From contig MWTB01000030.1 in the NCBI GenBank assembly GCA_002050275.1, forward strand, positions 1 to 37,321: a stretch of 37,321 bases of DNA, read 5' to 3'. Below are positions 13,808 to 21,943 of this stretch, in pieces. This stretch comes from Anaerolineae bacterium UTCFX1. GTDB taxonomy: Bacteria; Chloroflexota; Anaerolineae; Anaerolineales; Villigracilaceae. The first letter of the stretch is position 1; each line of letters starts with the position of its first letter. The position numbers were made by a program, and so were the translations under genes. The notes under the pieces were generated by a model, which did not search any database, was not told the DNA's origin, and worked only from the letters and a program-made list of their open reading frames with translations.

Positions 13808-16207
13808 TTAAAGGATCGCCGGGTATCGGTTCGGATCCACTTCGTTCATAATCTCATACGCCGCGTCGAAGATCGTTTCGACGTTCGGTTTGCTCCAATA
13901 ATCTCCATCGCTGCCCGCCGCGGGCCGGTGTGCCTGCCCCGATAATGTCCGCGCAGGCGAATCTAAATGGAAATAACCGCCTTGTTTTTCGATCACTTCC
14001 CGCATCATATACGCGGATGTTCCGCCGGGCACATCTTCGTCTATAAACACAATGCGATTCGTTTTCTTCAGCGATTCGACAATTCGCCCATGCACATCGA
14101 ACGGCAGAAGCGACTGTACGTCAATAACCTCTGCCTCAATGCCCGCTTCCGATAGCTTCTGAGCCGCTTCCATCGTGAAGCGGCAGCATGCGCCGTAGGT
14201 GACCAGCGTGATGTCGCTTCCTTCGCGAATTACTTCCGGCACGCCCAGCGGAACGGTGAATTCGCTGAGGTTGTCGGGCAGCGTTTCCTTATAGCGGTAA
14301 CTGTTCAGCACTTCTACAACAAGAGCGGGTTCGTCGGCTTGCAATAACGTGTTATAGAAACCGACTGCGTGCGTCATATCGCGCGGAACCAGCACATTCA
14401 TGCCGCGCACAAGATGAATGATGCCCGCCATAGGCGAACCGGAATGCCAAATGCCTTCCAGCCGATGTCCGCGCGTGCGCACGATCACCGGCGCCGATTG
14501 CCCGCCCGCTGTGCGCCAATGCAATGTGGATAGATCGTCTGACATGGTTTGCAACGCGAATAAAATATAATCGAGATATTGAATTTCACAGATCGGGCGT
14601 AATCCGCGCATTGCCATACCGATCGCCTGCCCAAGGATCGTCGCTTCACGGATGCCGGTATCAGTCACGCGCAACGCTCCATACTTTTCCTGCATTCCTT
14701 TGAATCCTTGGTTCACGTCTCCCAGATGACCGACGTCTTCGCCGAACGCGATCACGCGCGGGTTACGCGCCAAAATAGCGTCGAAGCCGGCGTTGACGAT
14801 TTCGAATCCCATCAACGTAGGCGATGCATCCGAGTAGACCGGCTTCACCTCGGGCACTGCGGTAGCCGACCCGTCGTACAGCAGGGAACCGTAACGCTCC
14901 TGATTTTCCGTCTCGCGCGCGTTCTTCCATTGAACGAGAGTCTGCTTCGTCGGATTTGAATCAGCGCGCAAGGTTCGCAACGCTTCATGCGCCGCGCTGT
15001 GGATGTCGCGCCGCAACGGCGCTGGAATGGCGGCTAATTGTTCTTTGATGCGGCTCAACTCCGATGCATGGCGCGAATTACCGGCGATCTCGTCGAGTAT
15101 GTCCATTACTTCTTCGCGCTCTTCGAGGATTGGTTTTTGATAGTCTTCCCACGCTGTCTTGCGAACGGTTTCGACGGCTTGGTGTTCTTCGTTTTCCCAC
15201 TGTTCGAATTCTTTTTCGGTTGCAATTTTCTGTTCGAGCATCCATTCTTTCATCTTATGAATACCGTCGAACTCTTCTTCAAAACGCATCCTCTCAGCGG
15301 ATTTATAGCGCTCATGGCTGCCCGAAGTGGAATGCCCCAAAGGTTGCGTCATCTCAGTGACATGTACTAAAGCGGGGACGTGATCCGCGCGCGCAACATC
15401 GGAAGCGCTTCGGAACGTCTCGATCAGCGCCGGGTAATCCCACGCTTTGACGCGATAAATATCGTAGCCGTCGTTTGATTTCGGCTTGCGCCGAAATCCT
15501 TCAAGCAACTCGCCTATATTCCCTTTGACCATCTGATATTCGTTCGGTACCGAAATGCCGTAACCGTCGTCGTAAATTGCGATAATGGCGGGCGCTTTCA
15601 AAACGCCGATCGCATTGACCGCTTCCCAAAACAGACCTTCGGCGGTAGACGCGTTGCCAATGCTCGCCCATGTCACCTCGTCGCCGTTGCGTGAAAACTG
15701 CGTGAAAGGTTTAAGCGTTTCTAATCCGCGGTATAGCACAGACGCGTACGCCAGACCGACCGTGCGCGGCATTTGCCCGCTCGTCGGGGAAATGTCGGCG
15801 GCGGCGTTGTACAGTTCAACTTGTTTTTTCCACGATCCGTCGGAATTAATGAAGCGGTTGCCGAAATGCCCGTTCATCGAGCGCCCGCCCGTATTGGAAT
15901 CGTAATTTACATCCGCGTGAGCGTATAACTGGGAGAAAAACTCTTGAACGCTCATTACATCCAACATGAAGATCCAGGTCTGATCGCGATAATATCCCGA
16001 ACGCCAATCTCCTTTACGGAAATGTCGCGCCATCGCAACGTTGACCAGCTCTTTGCCGGCGCCGAAAATGCCGAATTTCGCTTTGCCGCTTAACACCTCG
16101 CGTCGCCCGATGACCGACGCCTGACGGCTTCGATAGGCGATGCGGTAGTCTTTAACGATCTCGTTTTTTGAAAGGGGAAGTTTAACCGTATCTTTAGTTT
16201 TTGGCAT
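13808..16207 (-). CDS. 2-oxoacid dehydrogenase E1, fused alpha and beta subunits
   Basis: E1 is the thiamine-diphosphate decarboxylase of the complex. The 799-aa protein joins an alpha part (about 15-430) and a beta part (about 465-799) that are separate genes in most bacteria. In the alpha part the ThDP motif appears as GNASTAEG (184-191) ... DDGYGIS (213-219) instead of GDG...NN; to my knowledge the fused, branched-chain-like subfamily shows this variation. The beta part opens with FGEDVG, the conserved ThDP-activating Glu region. It is most like 2-oxoisovalerate dehydrogenase, but specificity is inference. The ATG at 16205-16207 has AAGGAG upstream. It heads the operon with E2. Confidence 0.92.
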   Translation of the reverse strand: MPKTKDTVKLPLSKNEIVKDYRIAYRSRQASVIGRREVLSGKAKFGIFGAGKELVNVAMARHFRKGDWRSGYYRDQTWIFMLDVMSVQEFFSQLYAHADVNYDSNTGGRSMNGHFGNRFINSDGSWKKQVELYNAAADISPTSGQMPRTVGLAYASVLYRGLETLKPFTQFSRNGDEVTWASIGNASTAEGLFWEAVNAIGVLKAPAIIAIYDDGYGISVPNEYQMVKGNIGELLEGFRRKPKSNDGYDIYRVKAWDYPALIETFRSASDVARADHVPALVHVTEMTQPLGHSTSGSHERYKSAERMRFEEEFDGIHKMKEWMLEQKIATEKEFEQWENEEHQAVETVRKTAWEDYQKPILEEREEVMDILDEIAGNSRHASELSRIKEQLAAIPAPLRRDIHSAAHEALRTLRADSNPTKQTLVQWKNARETENQERYGSLLYDGSATAVPEVKPVYSDASPTLMGFEIVNAGFDAILARNPRVIAFGEDVGHLGDVNQGFKGMQEKYGALRVTDTGIREATILGQAIGMAMRGLRPICEIQYLDYILFALQTMSDDLSTLHWRTAGGQSAPVIVRTRGHRLEGIWHSGSPMAGIIHLVRGMNVLVPRDMTHAVGFYNTLLQADEPALVVEVLNSYRYKETLPDNLSEFTVPLGVPEVIREGSDITLVTYGACCRFTMEAAQKLSEAGIEAEVIDVQSLLPFDVHGRIVESLKKTNRIVFIDEDVPGGTSAYMMREVIEKQGGYFHLDSPARTLSGQAHRPAAGSDGDYWSKPNVETIFDAAYEIMNEVDPNRYPAIL

Positions 16208-16418
16208 GAAGTATTTCTCCTTGCAGAAATATTAATGAGCAGGTGCGATTAGAAATTATCTTGCGTTAAATTTGCCATTTCAGCAAGCCTTGCCCCGAAT
16301 GCGCGCAAAGGGGCTGGCGAGCAAAAACTGAGTTCACATATCATACGGTTTCTACCCAGCGAACCAAACCTCGCTGACGTTTAAAACCGCAGTTTAAAGC
16401 GCCGCTTCCAATAAAGTT

Positions 16419-16427
16419 ATTATAACA
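16419..16427 (-). promoter_or_regulatory. Extended -10 promoter for the E1-E2 operon
   Basis: The minus strand reads TG-T-TATAAT, a full extended -10; no -35 is evident. Transcription from here would give a leader of about 205 nt before the E1 ATG, containing the stem at 16287-16318. Confidence 0.5.
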
Positions 16428-16596
16428 AAGACGACGATACATAGGAGCGTAATCGTACTTTCGCTATGACATTGCGCAAACGGCGCGAAGCCGCCTGTGC
16501 TTTTAGATCGAATAAATAGATAAAGACTGTTCAAACAGTTTCGAGAACTAACATTGTCAAACAAGCGCATCCTTCCAAACTCAATGCAGACGGGGC

Positions 16597-16602
16597 TATA
16601 AT
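16597..16602 (+). promoter_or_regulatory. -10 box of the GNAT gene, leaderless spacing
   Basis: A perfect TATAAT is followed by 8 bp and the ATG at 16611. No Shine-Dalgarno fits. Same geometry as 4518-4523 and 32411-32416. Confidence 0.6.
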
Positions 16603-16610
16603 CGAACCTA

Positions 16611-17594
16611 ATGAGCGCTGTCAGACTTCTCTCCGCCATAAAAGAAGATTCGCGCCTCCGTGCATTGAATGCACTGCGCGATCTTCCCGCCGTAGCGGAT
16701 TTAATCGAACTGTGCTTCGCGCCAACGATGGACAACGACGGTCAGCGGTATGTCAATGAAATGCGCCGCGCCGGTCAAGACGACGGTTTTCTGCGTTGGG
16801 CAAAGTATGTCGCTGAAACTGCGTCGCTGCCTTTGATGGGCTTCGTCTGGGAAGAAGATAATCGCATCGTGGGCAACGCCAGTCTTGTTCAATTCCGCGA
16901 TCAAGGTAAACGCGTCTATCTGATCGCCAACATCGCAACTCACCCCGACTATCGCCACCGCGGGATCGCGCGCGCGCTGACCGAACGTTCGATTCAAGCC
17001 GCGCGCGACAAAAGCGTGTCGGCGCTATGGTTGCATGTGCGCAATGATAACCCTGACGCGATTGACCTTTATACCGATCTCGGATTTAAGGAATTCACGC
17101 GTCGCACTTCGTGGGCGGCAAGTTCCTCGACGCCTCAAACGCTATCCGCGCACGCGCTTCAAGTTACGCCGCGCCATCCGCGCTTTTGGAGTCAACAACA
17201 GCGCTGGCTTCGCCGCCTTTACCCCGATTCGCTCGTTTGGTACAGCCAGTGGAACGTCAACGCGCTGCGCCCCGGACCTTGGGCTTGGCTCTCCAACCTC
17301 TTTGCCGATCTCGACGTTCAACAATGGGCGGCAACGCGCAACGGAACGCTGCGTGCCGCGCTTTCCGCCGTTTCAAACGGGGGACGCGCCCCGACGCTTT
17401 ATCCCGCCGCTGACGCAACAATCGCCGGCGCGGCAGAAGCGCTGACGCAACTCCTCGTCCATGCGCGCCGATGCTTCACCAATCGTCCTGCGTTAACGCT
17501 GGATTTTCCCGCCAACGAAATGACTGACGCCATCATGGCGGCAGGCTTTATTCCGCGCCGCACGCTAATTTGGATGCAACATTCCCTCTCGTAA
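16611..17594 (+). CDS. GNAT-family N-acetyltransferase, two-lobed
   Basis: The 327-aa protein has a GNAT fold in its N-terminal half: the acetyl-CoA loop reads HPDYRHRGIARALT (111-124, with R-G-x-A), preceded by the strand YLIANIAT and followed by WLHVRNDNPDAIDLYTDLGF, the usual motif B. The C-terminal 150 residues look like a degenerate second GNAT lobe (ALTLDFPANEMTDAIMAAGF near the end), but no second CoA loop is visible. The substrate is unknown. It is followed 38 bp later by a small membrane protein on the same strand. Confidence 0.85.
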   Translation: MSAVRLLSAIKEDSRLRALNALRDLPAVADLIELCFAPTMDNDGQRYVNEMRRAGQDDGFLRWAKYVAETASLPLMGFVWEEDNRIVGNASLVQFRDQGKRVYLIANIATHPDYRHRGIARALTERSIQAARDKSVSALWLHVRNDNPDAIDLYTDLGFKEFTRRTSWAASSSTPQTLSAHALQVTPRHPRFWSQQQRWLRRLYPDSLVWYSQWNVNALRPGPWAWLSNLFADLDVQQWAATRNGTLRAALSAVSNGGRAPTLYPAADATIAGAAEALTQLLVHARRCFTNRPALTLDFPANEMTDAIMAAGFIPRRTLIWMQHSLS

Positions 17595-17632
17595 CGCGTA
17601 GATATTTTATAAAGAGCCAAAAGGAGGCTTCT

Positions 17633-18016
17633 ATGACAAAATTTATTCTTCGCTGGGCGATCAACGCGGTCGCCCTATATTTGGCAATCTTTCTATTGCC
17701 GGGGCTTGAACTGGCAAGCGCGCCGACTTCCGTGATTTGGCTGGCGCTCATCTTCGGTCTGATCAATGCGCTGGTGCGCCCGCTCATCAGCATTCTGACC
17801 TGTCCGCTTATCGTGTTAACGCTTGGACTGTTCACGCTGGTCATCAACACCTTTATGTTTTGGTTAACCAGCGTTATCGGTCAATCATTCGGAATTCAAC
17901 TGTTCATTAGCGACCCGGTTTGGTGGAATGCTTTCCTCGGCGGGTTAATTGTTAGCGTTGTGAGCGTGGCGCTGACGTTGATTCTGAAAGACGAATTGAA
18001 AGGGAAGAGAAAATAA
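17633..18016 (+). CDS. Four-helix membrane protein, phage-holin-like (PF04020 type)
   Basis: 127 aa with four hydrophobic segments at about 5-20, 30-50, 56-78 and 98-118 and a lysine-rich end (KDELKGKRK). The sequence LIFGLINALVRPLISILTCP is the signature of the family annotated as four-TM phage holin or YvlD-like. Despite the name it is chromosomal in many bacteria and its role is not known; no phage gene is nearby. The start at 17633 has a strong AAAGGAGG Shine-Dalgarno; the in-frame extension to 17570 overlaps the GNAT gene. A strong terminator follows. Confidence 0.88.
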   Translation: MTKFILRWAINAVALYLAIFLLPGLELASAPTSVIWLALIFGLINALVRPLISILTCPLIVLTLGLFTLVINTFMFWLTSVIGQSFGIQLFISDPVWWNAFLGGLIVSVVSVALTLILKDELKGKRK

Positions 18017-18037
18017 ATCCCCTCTGCGTAAATTTTG

Positions 18038-18070
18038 AAAAGACGACTTGCTAGAAACAAGTCGTCTTTT
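18038..18070. terminator. Bidirectional intrinsic terminator
   Basis: A perfect 13-bp stem (AAAAGACGACTTG with its complement) and a 7-nt loop are followed by a T run in both directions. It serves the holin-like gene on the plus strand and the P1 peptidase gene on the minus strand, whose stop codon touches its edge. Confidence 0.92.
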
Positions 18071-19065
18071 TATTCTGTGCTGAGGCCGGGCAAGCCGCCC
18101 GCAGGTTTTGCCGCTCGCGCGGCGCGAAGGATCGCTTCTGTCATGGCTTCCGCCGCTATCGCGCCTAATAAAGACACATCAGCTCGACGCGTTCCCGTCG
18201 AAAGTGCGAAGATCGTGTCGCCGTCAAACATGGTATGCGCCGGACGGATAGCGCGAGCAAGCCCGTCTTGCGCCATTTGCGCCATCTTCGTCGCCTGCGC
18301 TTTATCTAGTTTTGCATTAGTCGCTACAACGCCGATGACCGTATTGGCGCGCGAAGCAAAGCCAAGGATGCCGCGCCCGATCGGCTTTTTCATCATGGTT
18401 AACGTATCAGCGAAATGGTTGGCGCGCCCCACGCGCAACGGGCCGATCTTCCCGGAACGCAGCCCGGCGACGATCACGCCGATATAGGGGTCAAATACGT
18501 CGCCAAAAGCGTTGACTGCGACCAGTGCGCTGACAACCACGCCTCCGCCCGCATCCATGCTCGCTGTGCCAAGCCCGGCTTTCATCGCCAGCGCATTCCC
18601 AAACATTTTCCCCACCGACGCGCCGGCTCCAGCGCCAACATTTCCCTCAGTCACCGGCGCGGAAGAAGCGGCGGCGGCGGCTTCATATCCCATTGCTGCG
18701 TCAGGTCGAATGTCGGCGCGACCGAGACTCAGGTCATAAAGGATCGCCGAAGGAACGATAGGCACTTTTACCGCGCCGGCGTTAAATCCAATCTTATGTT
18801 CTTCGAGGTAACGCATCACGCCGCTGGCTGCATCCAGCCCAAAGGCGGAGCCGCCAGCCAAGACGATAGCGTGCGCTTTTTGAACATGGTTGATCGGATT
18901 CAGCAAGTCGGTTTCGCGCGTGCCGGGCGCGCCGCCGCGCACATCCACGCCCGCGACTGCGCCTTTCCGGCAGAGAATGACGGTACAGCCTGTGAGAGCG
19001 TCCTCATTTTGCGCGTGCCCCACCTCAACGCCGCGCACATCGGTAAGAGTGTTGTTGAGTTTCAT
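18070..19065 (-). CDS. P1-family (S58, DmpA-like) peptidase
   Basis: Members are autoprocessing N-terminal-nucleophile aminopeptidases. The 331-aa protein shows the family opening TDVRGVEVGHAQNEDALTGCTVIL, the central GGSAFGLDAASGV (71-83), the GNVGAGAGASVGK loop and the GGGVVVSALVAVNAFGDVFDP segment. Ser179 in this segment sits where the family has its nucleophile Ser/Thr after self-cleavage, but that alignment is from memory. No signal peptide is seen, so it is probably cytosolic. The ATG at 19063-19065 gives the family's normal N-terminus; an upstream TTG adds ten residues. It lies downstream of the 60-aa gene, possibly co-transcribed. Confidence 0.9.
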   Translation of the reverse strand: MKLNNTLTDVRGVEVGHAQNEDALTGCTVILCRKGAVAGVDVRGGAPGTRETDLLNPINHVQKAHAIVLAGGSAFGLDAASGVMRYLEEHKIGFNAGAVKVPIVPSAILYDLSLGRADIRPDAAMGYEAAAAASSAPVTEGNVGAGAGASVGKMFGNALAMKAGLGTASMDAGGGVVVSALVAVNAFGDVFDPYIGVIVAGLRSGKIGPLRVGRANHFADTLTMMKKPIGRGILGFASRANTVIGVVATNAKLDKAQATKMAQMAQDGLARAIRPAHTMFDGDTIFALSTGTRRADVSLLGAIAAEAMTEAILRAARAAKPAGGLPGLSTE

Positions 19066-19128
19066 TGTTGCAATTGAATTAAAGGTTAGACGCAAAATTC
19101 GTTGAGTTCTTTCTTACCTCTCACGGCT

Positions 19129-19311
19129 TTATTTTAATTCGCGAACAAGCTCCATAAATTCGCGCCATTCTTCTTCGAAGAAATGTACGGTGACGTTGTT
19201 TAGCTCGATATGGTACGTAGTCTCTCCGTCGGGTTCTTCGGCGCGCCATGCCATGAAATTATCGGTTTCAGCGAGCATGTCGGTTTTTGGTTCGTTGTGA
19301 TTGTCGTTCAT
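19129..19311 (-). CDS. Small acidic protein, 60 aa, function unknown
   Basis: Starts MNDNHNEPKTDMLAETDNFM and ends with an amphipathic acidic helix (EEEWREFMELVRELK); in between, TTYHIELNNVTVHFF suggests two beta strands. It resembles small single-domain proteins that may bind a partner, but no family is recognised. The ATG lies inside the end of the AI-2E permease gene (44 bp overlap, another frame) and has AAGGAG 7 bp upstream, which supports it as a real, translationally coupled gene. Its position suggests a link to the permease. Confidence is in the gene, not in any function. Confidence 0.72.
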   Translation of the reverse strand: MNDNHNEPKTDMLAETDNFMAWRAEEPDGETTYHIELNNVTVHFFEEEWREFMELVRELK

Positions 19312-20542
19312 TGTTCTTCTCCTTTTGTGGTTTCGAGTCGGGAATAGGTTTCGTCTTCGGTTGAGGCTGGATCAGATCTCGGATACGGGTCAGCCAGGCG
19401 GGACCGGTATTGTCGTAGCGTTCGTCTCGATCAGGAGACCAAGGGTCGAGGTCAAACATCTTACGCGCAATATAACGCCCAAGCAACATTACCGTGGCAA
19501 GCAGCGGCGCAGCGATGACTACGCCGACAATCCCAAGCAAGTTGGCAAAGATCAGGGCGGTCACCAAAATGGCGGCGGGGTGAACTTTCAGCGTGCGCGC
19601 CATAATGCGCGGCGTGATGAAATTATCTATTACATTGTCAACGGCGGATGTGGTAACAAGCACGCCTATCGTGTAGATCAGAGGCTGAAGATCGAAAGGT
19701 TTATATGGTTGAAAGTAAACAACTAAAGCAAGGGTCGTAGACGTAATGAAAGGACCGATGTATGGCAGAAATTTCGCTAACCCCGCCATAAACGCCAAAC
19801 CGACGGCATATTTAACGCCCAACAATGAAAAAAGAATTGTAAACACAACGAACGCGAGGGCGAAGATAAAAATCTGCCCGCGTAGAAAAGCGTTCCAAAT
19901 GCGGCTCAACTCAGCCTTCAACTTATTAAAGTCTTCTGTATAGCCGGGCAGGTTAATATAGATAAGGTCGCCTCGTAGACCGTTCGATTCTGCCATGATA
20001 AAGTAGGAGACAAGCAGAATAAAAAGCAACCAGCCGATCGCCTGCGCGGCGCGACTCGCCGCCGCCGCAAGCAGGTTGCCAGCCTGTCCGAGAAACGGTT
20101 GCACATAGGCGATCAACTGACCGCTGATCGCCTGCAGGTCAATCGCGTTCATATCCAACGTGAATGGTCCAAGCTTATAAGCCTGTCCCGAATATGATTC
20201 GATATAGTCGGGCAGATTAGCGACGATCTGTTGCACCGAGGCAACAAGGCTCTGTGCCTGTCCTACAAGACCGACGCCTCCTAACGTAAGCAGACCGACT
20301 ACGATCAGCAAGAGCGCGACATAGACGAGATTGACGGAAGTTCTCCAGGCGATCGCTAAACGGCGCGAAACGAGCGCGGCGATTGGATGTAATAAATAAG
20401 TGAGAACAAAGATCATCAATAACGGCGGGATCAAGTTGGAAAAGCGGCTCAGTAAAAACGCCACAATACCGACAATGACCAACCCGACAAGAAGTTTTGT
20501 CGTTGAGCTCCAACGGGGCGAGGAGGTGGGTTCTGGAGACAT
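19268..20542 (-). CDS. AI-2E/PerM-family membrane permease
   Basis: The 424-aa protein has eight or so hydrophobic segments in the family pattern: a pair near 15-70 (KLLVGLVIVGIVAFLLSRF; IPPLLMIFVLTYLLHPI), one near 75-95, a large outside loop (about 100-150, VQQIVANLPDYIESY), then the C-terminal bundle with FIFALAFVVFTILFSLLG, GLAKFLPYIGPFIT and LLGIVGVVIAAPLLATVMLL. The P-x-I-G-P and GxxGxxxxxP motifs are typical. Family members include a reported quorum-signal exporter and Na+/H+ antiporters, so the substrate is open. A charged, Lys/Arg-rich tail of about 60 residues follows. The coding sequence starts at 20542, after the terminator at 20605-20644. Confidence 0.9.
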   Translation of the reverse strand: MSPEPTSSPRWSSTTKLLVGLVIVGIVAFLLSRFSNLIPPLLMIFVLTYLLHPIAALVSRRLAIAWRTSVNLVYVALLLIVVGLLTLGGVGLVGQAQSLVASVQQIVANLPDYIESYSGQAYKLGPFTLDMNAIDLQAISGQLIAYVQPFLGQAGNLLAAAASRAAQAIGWLLFILLVSYFIMAESNGLRGDLIYINLPGYTEDFNKLKAELSRIWNAFLRGQIFIFALAFVVFTILFSLLGVKYAVGLAFMAGLAKFLPYIGPFITSTTLALVVYFQPYKPFDLQPLIYTIGVLVTTSAVDNVIDNFITPRIMARTLKVHPAAILVTALIFANLLGIVGVVIAAPLLATVMLLGRYIARKMFDLDPWSPDRDERYDNTGPAWLTRIRDLIQPQPKTKPIPDSKPQKEKNNERQSQRTKNRHAR

Positions 20543-20604
20543 GAAAAGCGCCTTCCAAACGCGCTGTCCTTATTCTAGTCAAGAAATGGAACTTTTACAA
20601 CTAT

Positions 20605-20644
20605 AAAAGATTTCGCGGCGTTATAACGCCGCGAAATCTTTTTG
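20605..20644 (-). terminator. Perfect palindromic terminator after the FHA gene
   Basis: A 38-bp perfect palindrome (20605-20642) with stem AAAAGATTTCGCGGCGTTA. T runs follow on both strands, so it can stop minus-strand transcripts leaving the FHA gene before the permease gene. Confidence 0.9.
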
Positions 20645-20661
20645 CAACTCAGTTGAGTCGG

Positions 20662-21246
20662 TTAACATCCCCCTAAGAAGGGGAAAAACGTACACCACAA
20701 GAAGTTGCTGTCAATATAATAGAGAGCGCCCGCGCAAATGCACACAAACAACACGACTCCGCCGCCGATAAGGAAAATAGGCGTAGCGGATTTCTTCGCC
20801 GTAGGAGCAGGTTGCTGTACTACAGGGCTGGCGGGAACGCTGCCCACATACTGCTGGGCGGGCGGAGGAGGCGGAGGGGGAGCCGATCGCGCGGCGGCGA
20901 TCACAGCTGCAGCCCGAGGAGAGGCAATCGTCGCCGCTGGGTCAAAGGTGGAGACTTCAAAGACCAGCACGATCTGTTCGCCGAACGAAATGATCTCGCC
21001 CGCTTTCAGCACACGCGGTCCGCTCAGGCGCTGACCGTTAACGAAGGTGCCGTTGGTCGAGCCAAGGTCTTCCAGCACGAACTTTCCGCCTTGGAACGTT
21101 AACCGCGCATGATGGCGCGACACTTCGGCGTCGTTGATTGCGATCTCGTTAGATGAGTCGCGTCCAATCGTCAATTGGTCGCCTTCCAGCGCATAGACTG
21201 CGCCGGGGGTAGGACCCGTCCGCATAACAAGTTGATACTGAGCCAT
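20662..21246 (-). CDS. FHA-domain protein with C-terminal membrane helix
   Basis: FHA domains bind phosphothreonine peptides. The 194-aa protein has an FHA domain at about 4-98 with all core residues: G28-R29 (LTIGRD), S43-R44-H45-H46 (EVSRHHARL), and S63-T64-N65-G66 (LGSTNGTFVNG). A Pro-rich, Ala-rich linker (about 103-150) contains seven consecutive prolines. A membrane helix at about 157-178 is followed by a short Cys/Phe-rich end. It is thus a tail-anchored phosphothreonine reader facing the cytosol. The Hanks kinase at 8876 is a possible partner, by inference. Shine-Dalgarno AGGAG precedes the ATG. Confidence 0.93.
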   Translation of the reverse strand: MAQYQLVMRTGPTPGAVYALEGDQLTIGRDSSNEIAINDAEVSRHHARLTFQGGKFVLEDLGSTNGTFVNGQRLSGPRVLKAGEIISFGEQIVLVFEVSTFDPAATIASPRAAAVIAAARSAPPPPPPPAQQYVGSVPASPVVQQPAPTAKKSATPIFLIGGGVVLFVCICAGALYYIDSNFLWCTFFPFLGGC

Positions 21247-21284
21247 AGGCTATTCTCCTCTTAAGTGATAACAATCAATAATGT

Positions 21285-21312
21285 AGTATACGAGGTTCTT
21301 AAAAAAAGTCAA
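21285..21312 (-). promoter_or_regulatory. Sigma-70-type promoter of the FHA gene
   Basis: The minus strand reads TTGACT (21307-21312), 16 bp, TATACT (21285-21290). The ATG is about 38 bp from the -10 and has its own Shine-Dalgarno, so this is a conventional leadered promoter. Confidence 0.75.
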
Positions 21313-21345
21313 ACCCTATCGTCATTTTTTCGGGTTCGCGTGAAG

Positions 21346-21378
21346 GCGGCGAACTTTCAACGAAAGTCGCCGTTTATT
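21346..21378 (+). other. Terminator-like hairpin upstream of the ATPase operon
   Basis: GCGGCGAACTTTC pairs with GAAAGTCGCCG, one A bulged, loop AAC, followed by TTTATT. No plus-strand gene ends before it, so it is either a leader structure (attenuator) or insulation between divergent units. Confidence 0.45.
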
Positions 21379-21508
21379 GTACAACCGAATAACAATTTAG
21401 CGGATAGCCCATTTCTCCCACGCCCATGCGTTAAGCGGCGCAAGGCGACAAATAAGGTCATTTGTATAAGATAAAAATGACTTTAATCGTACTGTTTAAG
21501 ATTTTTCT

Positions 21509-21514
21509 TATAGT
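21509..21514 (+). promoter_or_regulatory. Possible -10 box of the ATPase operon
   Basis: TATAGT, 66 bp before the first ATG. The -35 is unclear and other AT-rich boxes occur between 21460 and 21520. Confidence 0.3.
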
Positions 21515-21580
21515 ACACTCAAATTGCGCCGCCGGTGTTGCAACGGCAATTATTCCATTCGTAGACGGAGAAATCAGGGT

Positions 21581-21943
21581 ATGAGCGAACCGTTATCGTT
21601 CTCGGAACTATCCCCTCTCGATCAAATCCGAATAGCGGAAGCGGAGGTTGCGCGTATGTTAATCGCAGCGGGCGAAGCCTCTGAAACGACGCTTGTAGAA
21701 GCGCGCGCGCAAGCCTCGCGCTTGAAAGCAGACGCGTATGAAGCGGGCATACAGCGCGGGCAAAACCGTCGCCAAGAGATAGTTTCTCACGCGCAAGAAG
21801 AGGCGCGCCAAATCGTCGAGAACGCAAATAAAGAAGCGCAAGCGCTAAAACAACGCGGGAAGACGCAAATGGAAGCGGCGATCTGCGAAGCGTTGACCGT
21901 CACGCTCGGTCTTAGTGAAAGCGGGAGTTTTCATGAGTCGTGA
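21581..21943 (+). CDS. V/A-type ATPase peripheral-stalk subunit G/H
   Basis: This is the stalk coiled-coil subunit that pairs with subunit E to hold the catalytic head against rotation. The 120-aa product is almost wholly helical and rich in Ala, Glu, Gln and Arg from about residue 15 to 105 (AEAEVARML, ARAQASRLKADAYEAG, EEARQIVENANKEAQALK), typical of AtpH/NtpF-like proteins. Assignment rests on this plus its place as first gene of the operon, as in Thermus. The ATG at 21581 is preferred to the in-frame 21524 start, whose added residues are Arg/Cys-rich. It overlaps the next gene by 11 bp. Confidence 0.85.
   Translation: MSEPLSFSELSPLDQIRIAEAEVARMLIAAGEASETTLVEARAQASRLKADAYEAGIQRGQNRRQEIVSHAQEEARQIVENANKEAQALKQRGKTQMEAAICEALTVTLGLSESGSFHES

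Larger units (their letters stand above)
16208..16610. other. 403-bp intergenic region between divergent E1 and GNAT genes
   Basis: It contains the E1 ribosome binding site, a minus-strand extended -10 (16419-16427), a modest stem (GCCTTGCCCC with GGGGCTGGC, 16287-16318) that would lie in the E1 leader, paired TTTAAA motifs near 16380-16400, a small GC-rich hairpin near 16475-16490, and the GNAT -10 box. No gene is recognised; the open frame on the minus strand over 16394-16735 mostly runs antisense to the GNAT gene. Confidence 0.6.
21247..21580. other. 334-bp divergent intergenic region before the ATPase operon
   Basis: It holds the FHA promoter (minus strand), a terminator-like hairpin at 21346-21378, and AT-rich sequence from about 21450 to 21530 where the ATPase promoter is expected. 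No gene is recognised. Confidence 0.6.

Noticed and set aside
16394..16735. Minus-strand frame of 113 codons with a hydrophobic end in the E1-GNAT gap
   Set aside because: A third of it is antisense to the GNAT gene and the start has no ribosome binding site. The hydrophobic end comes from AT-rich intergenic DNA.
17633..18016. Holin-like name taken as evidence of a prophage
   Set aside because: The family is widespread as a chromosomal membrane protein, and no phage structural, lysis or integration gene is near.
21915..21932. Earlier ATG for ATPase subunit I
   Set aside because: The ATG at 21933 has a better placed GGGAG sequence and the expected family N-terminus.
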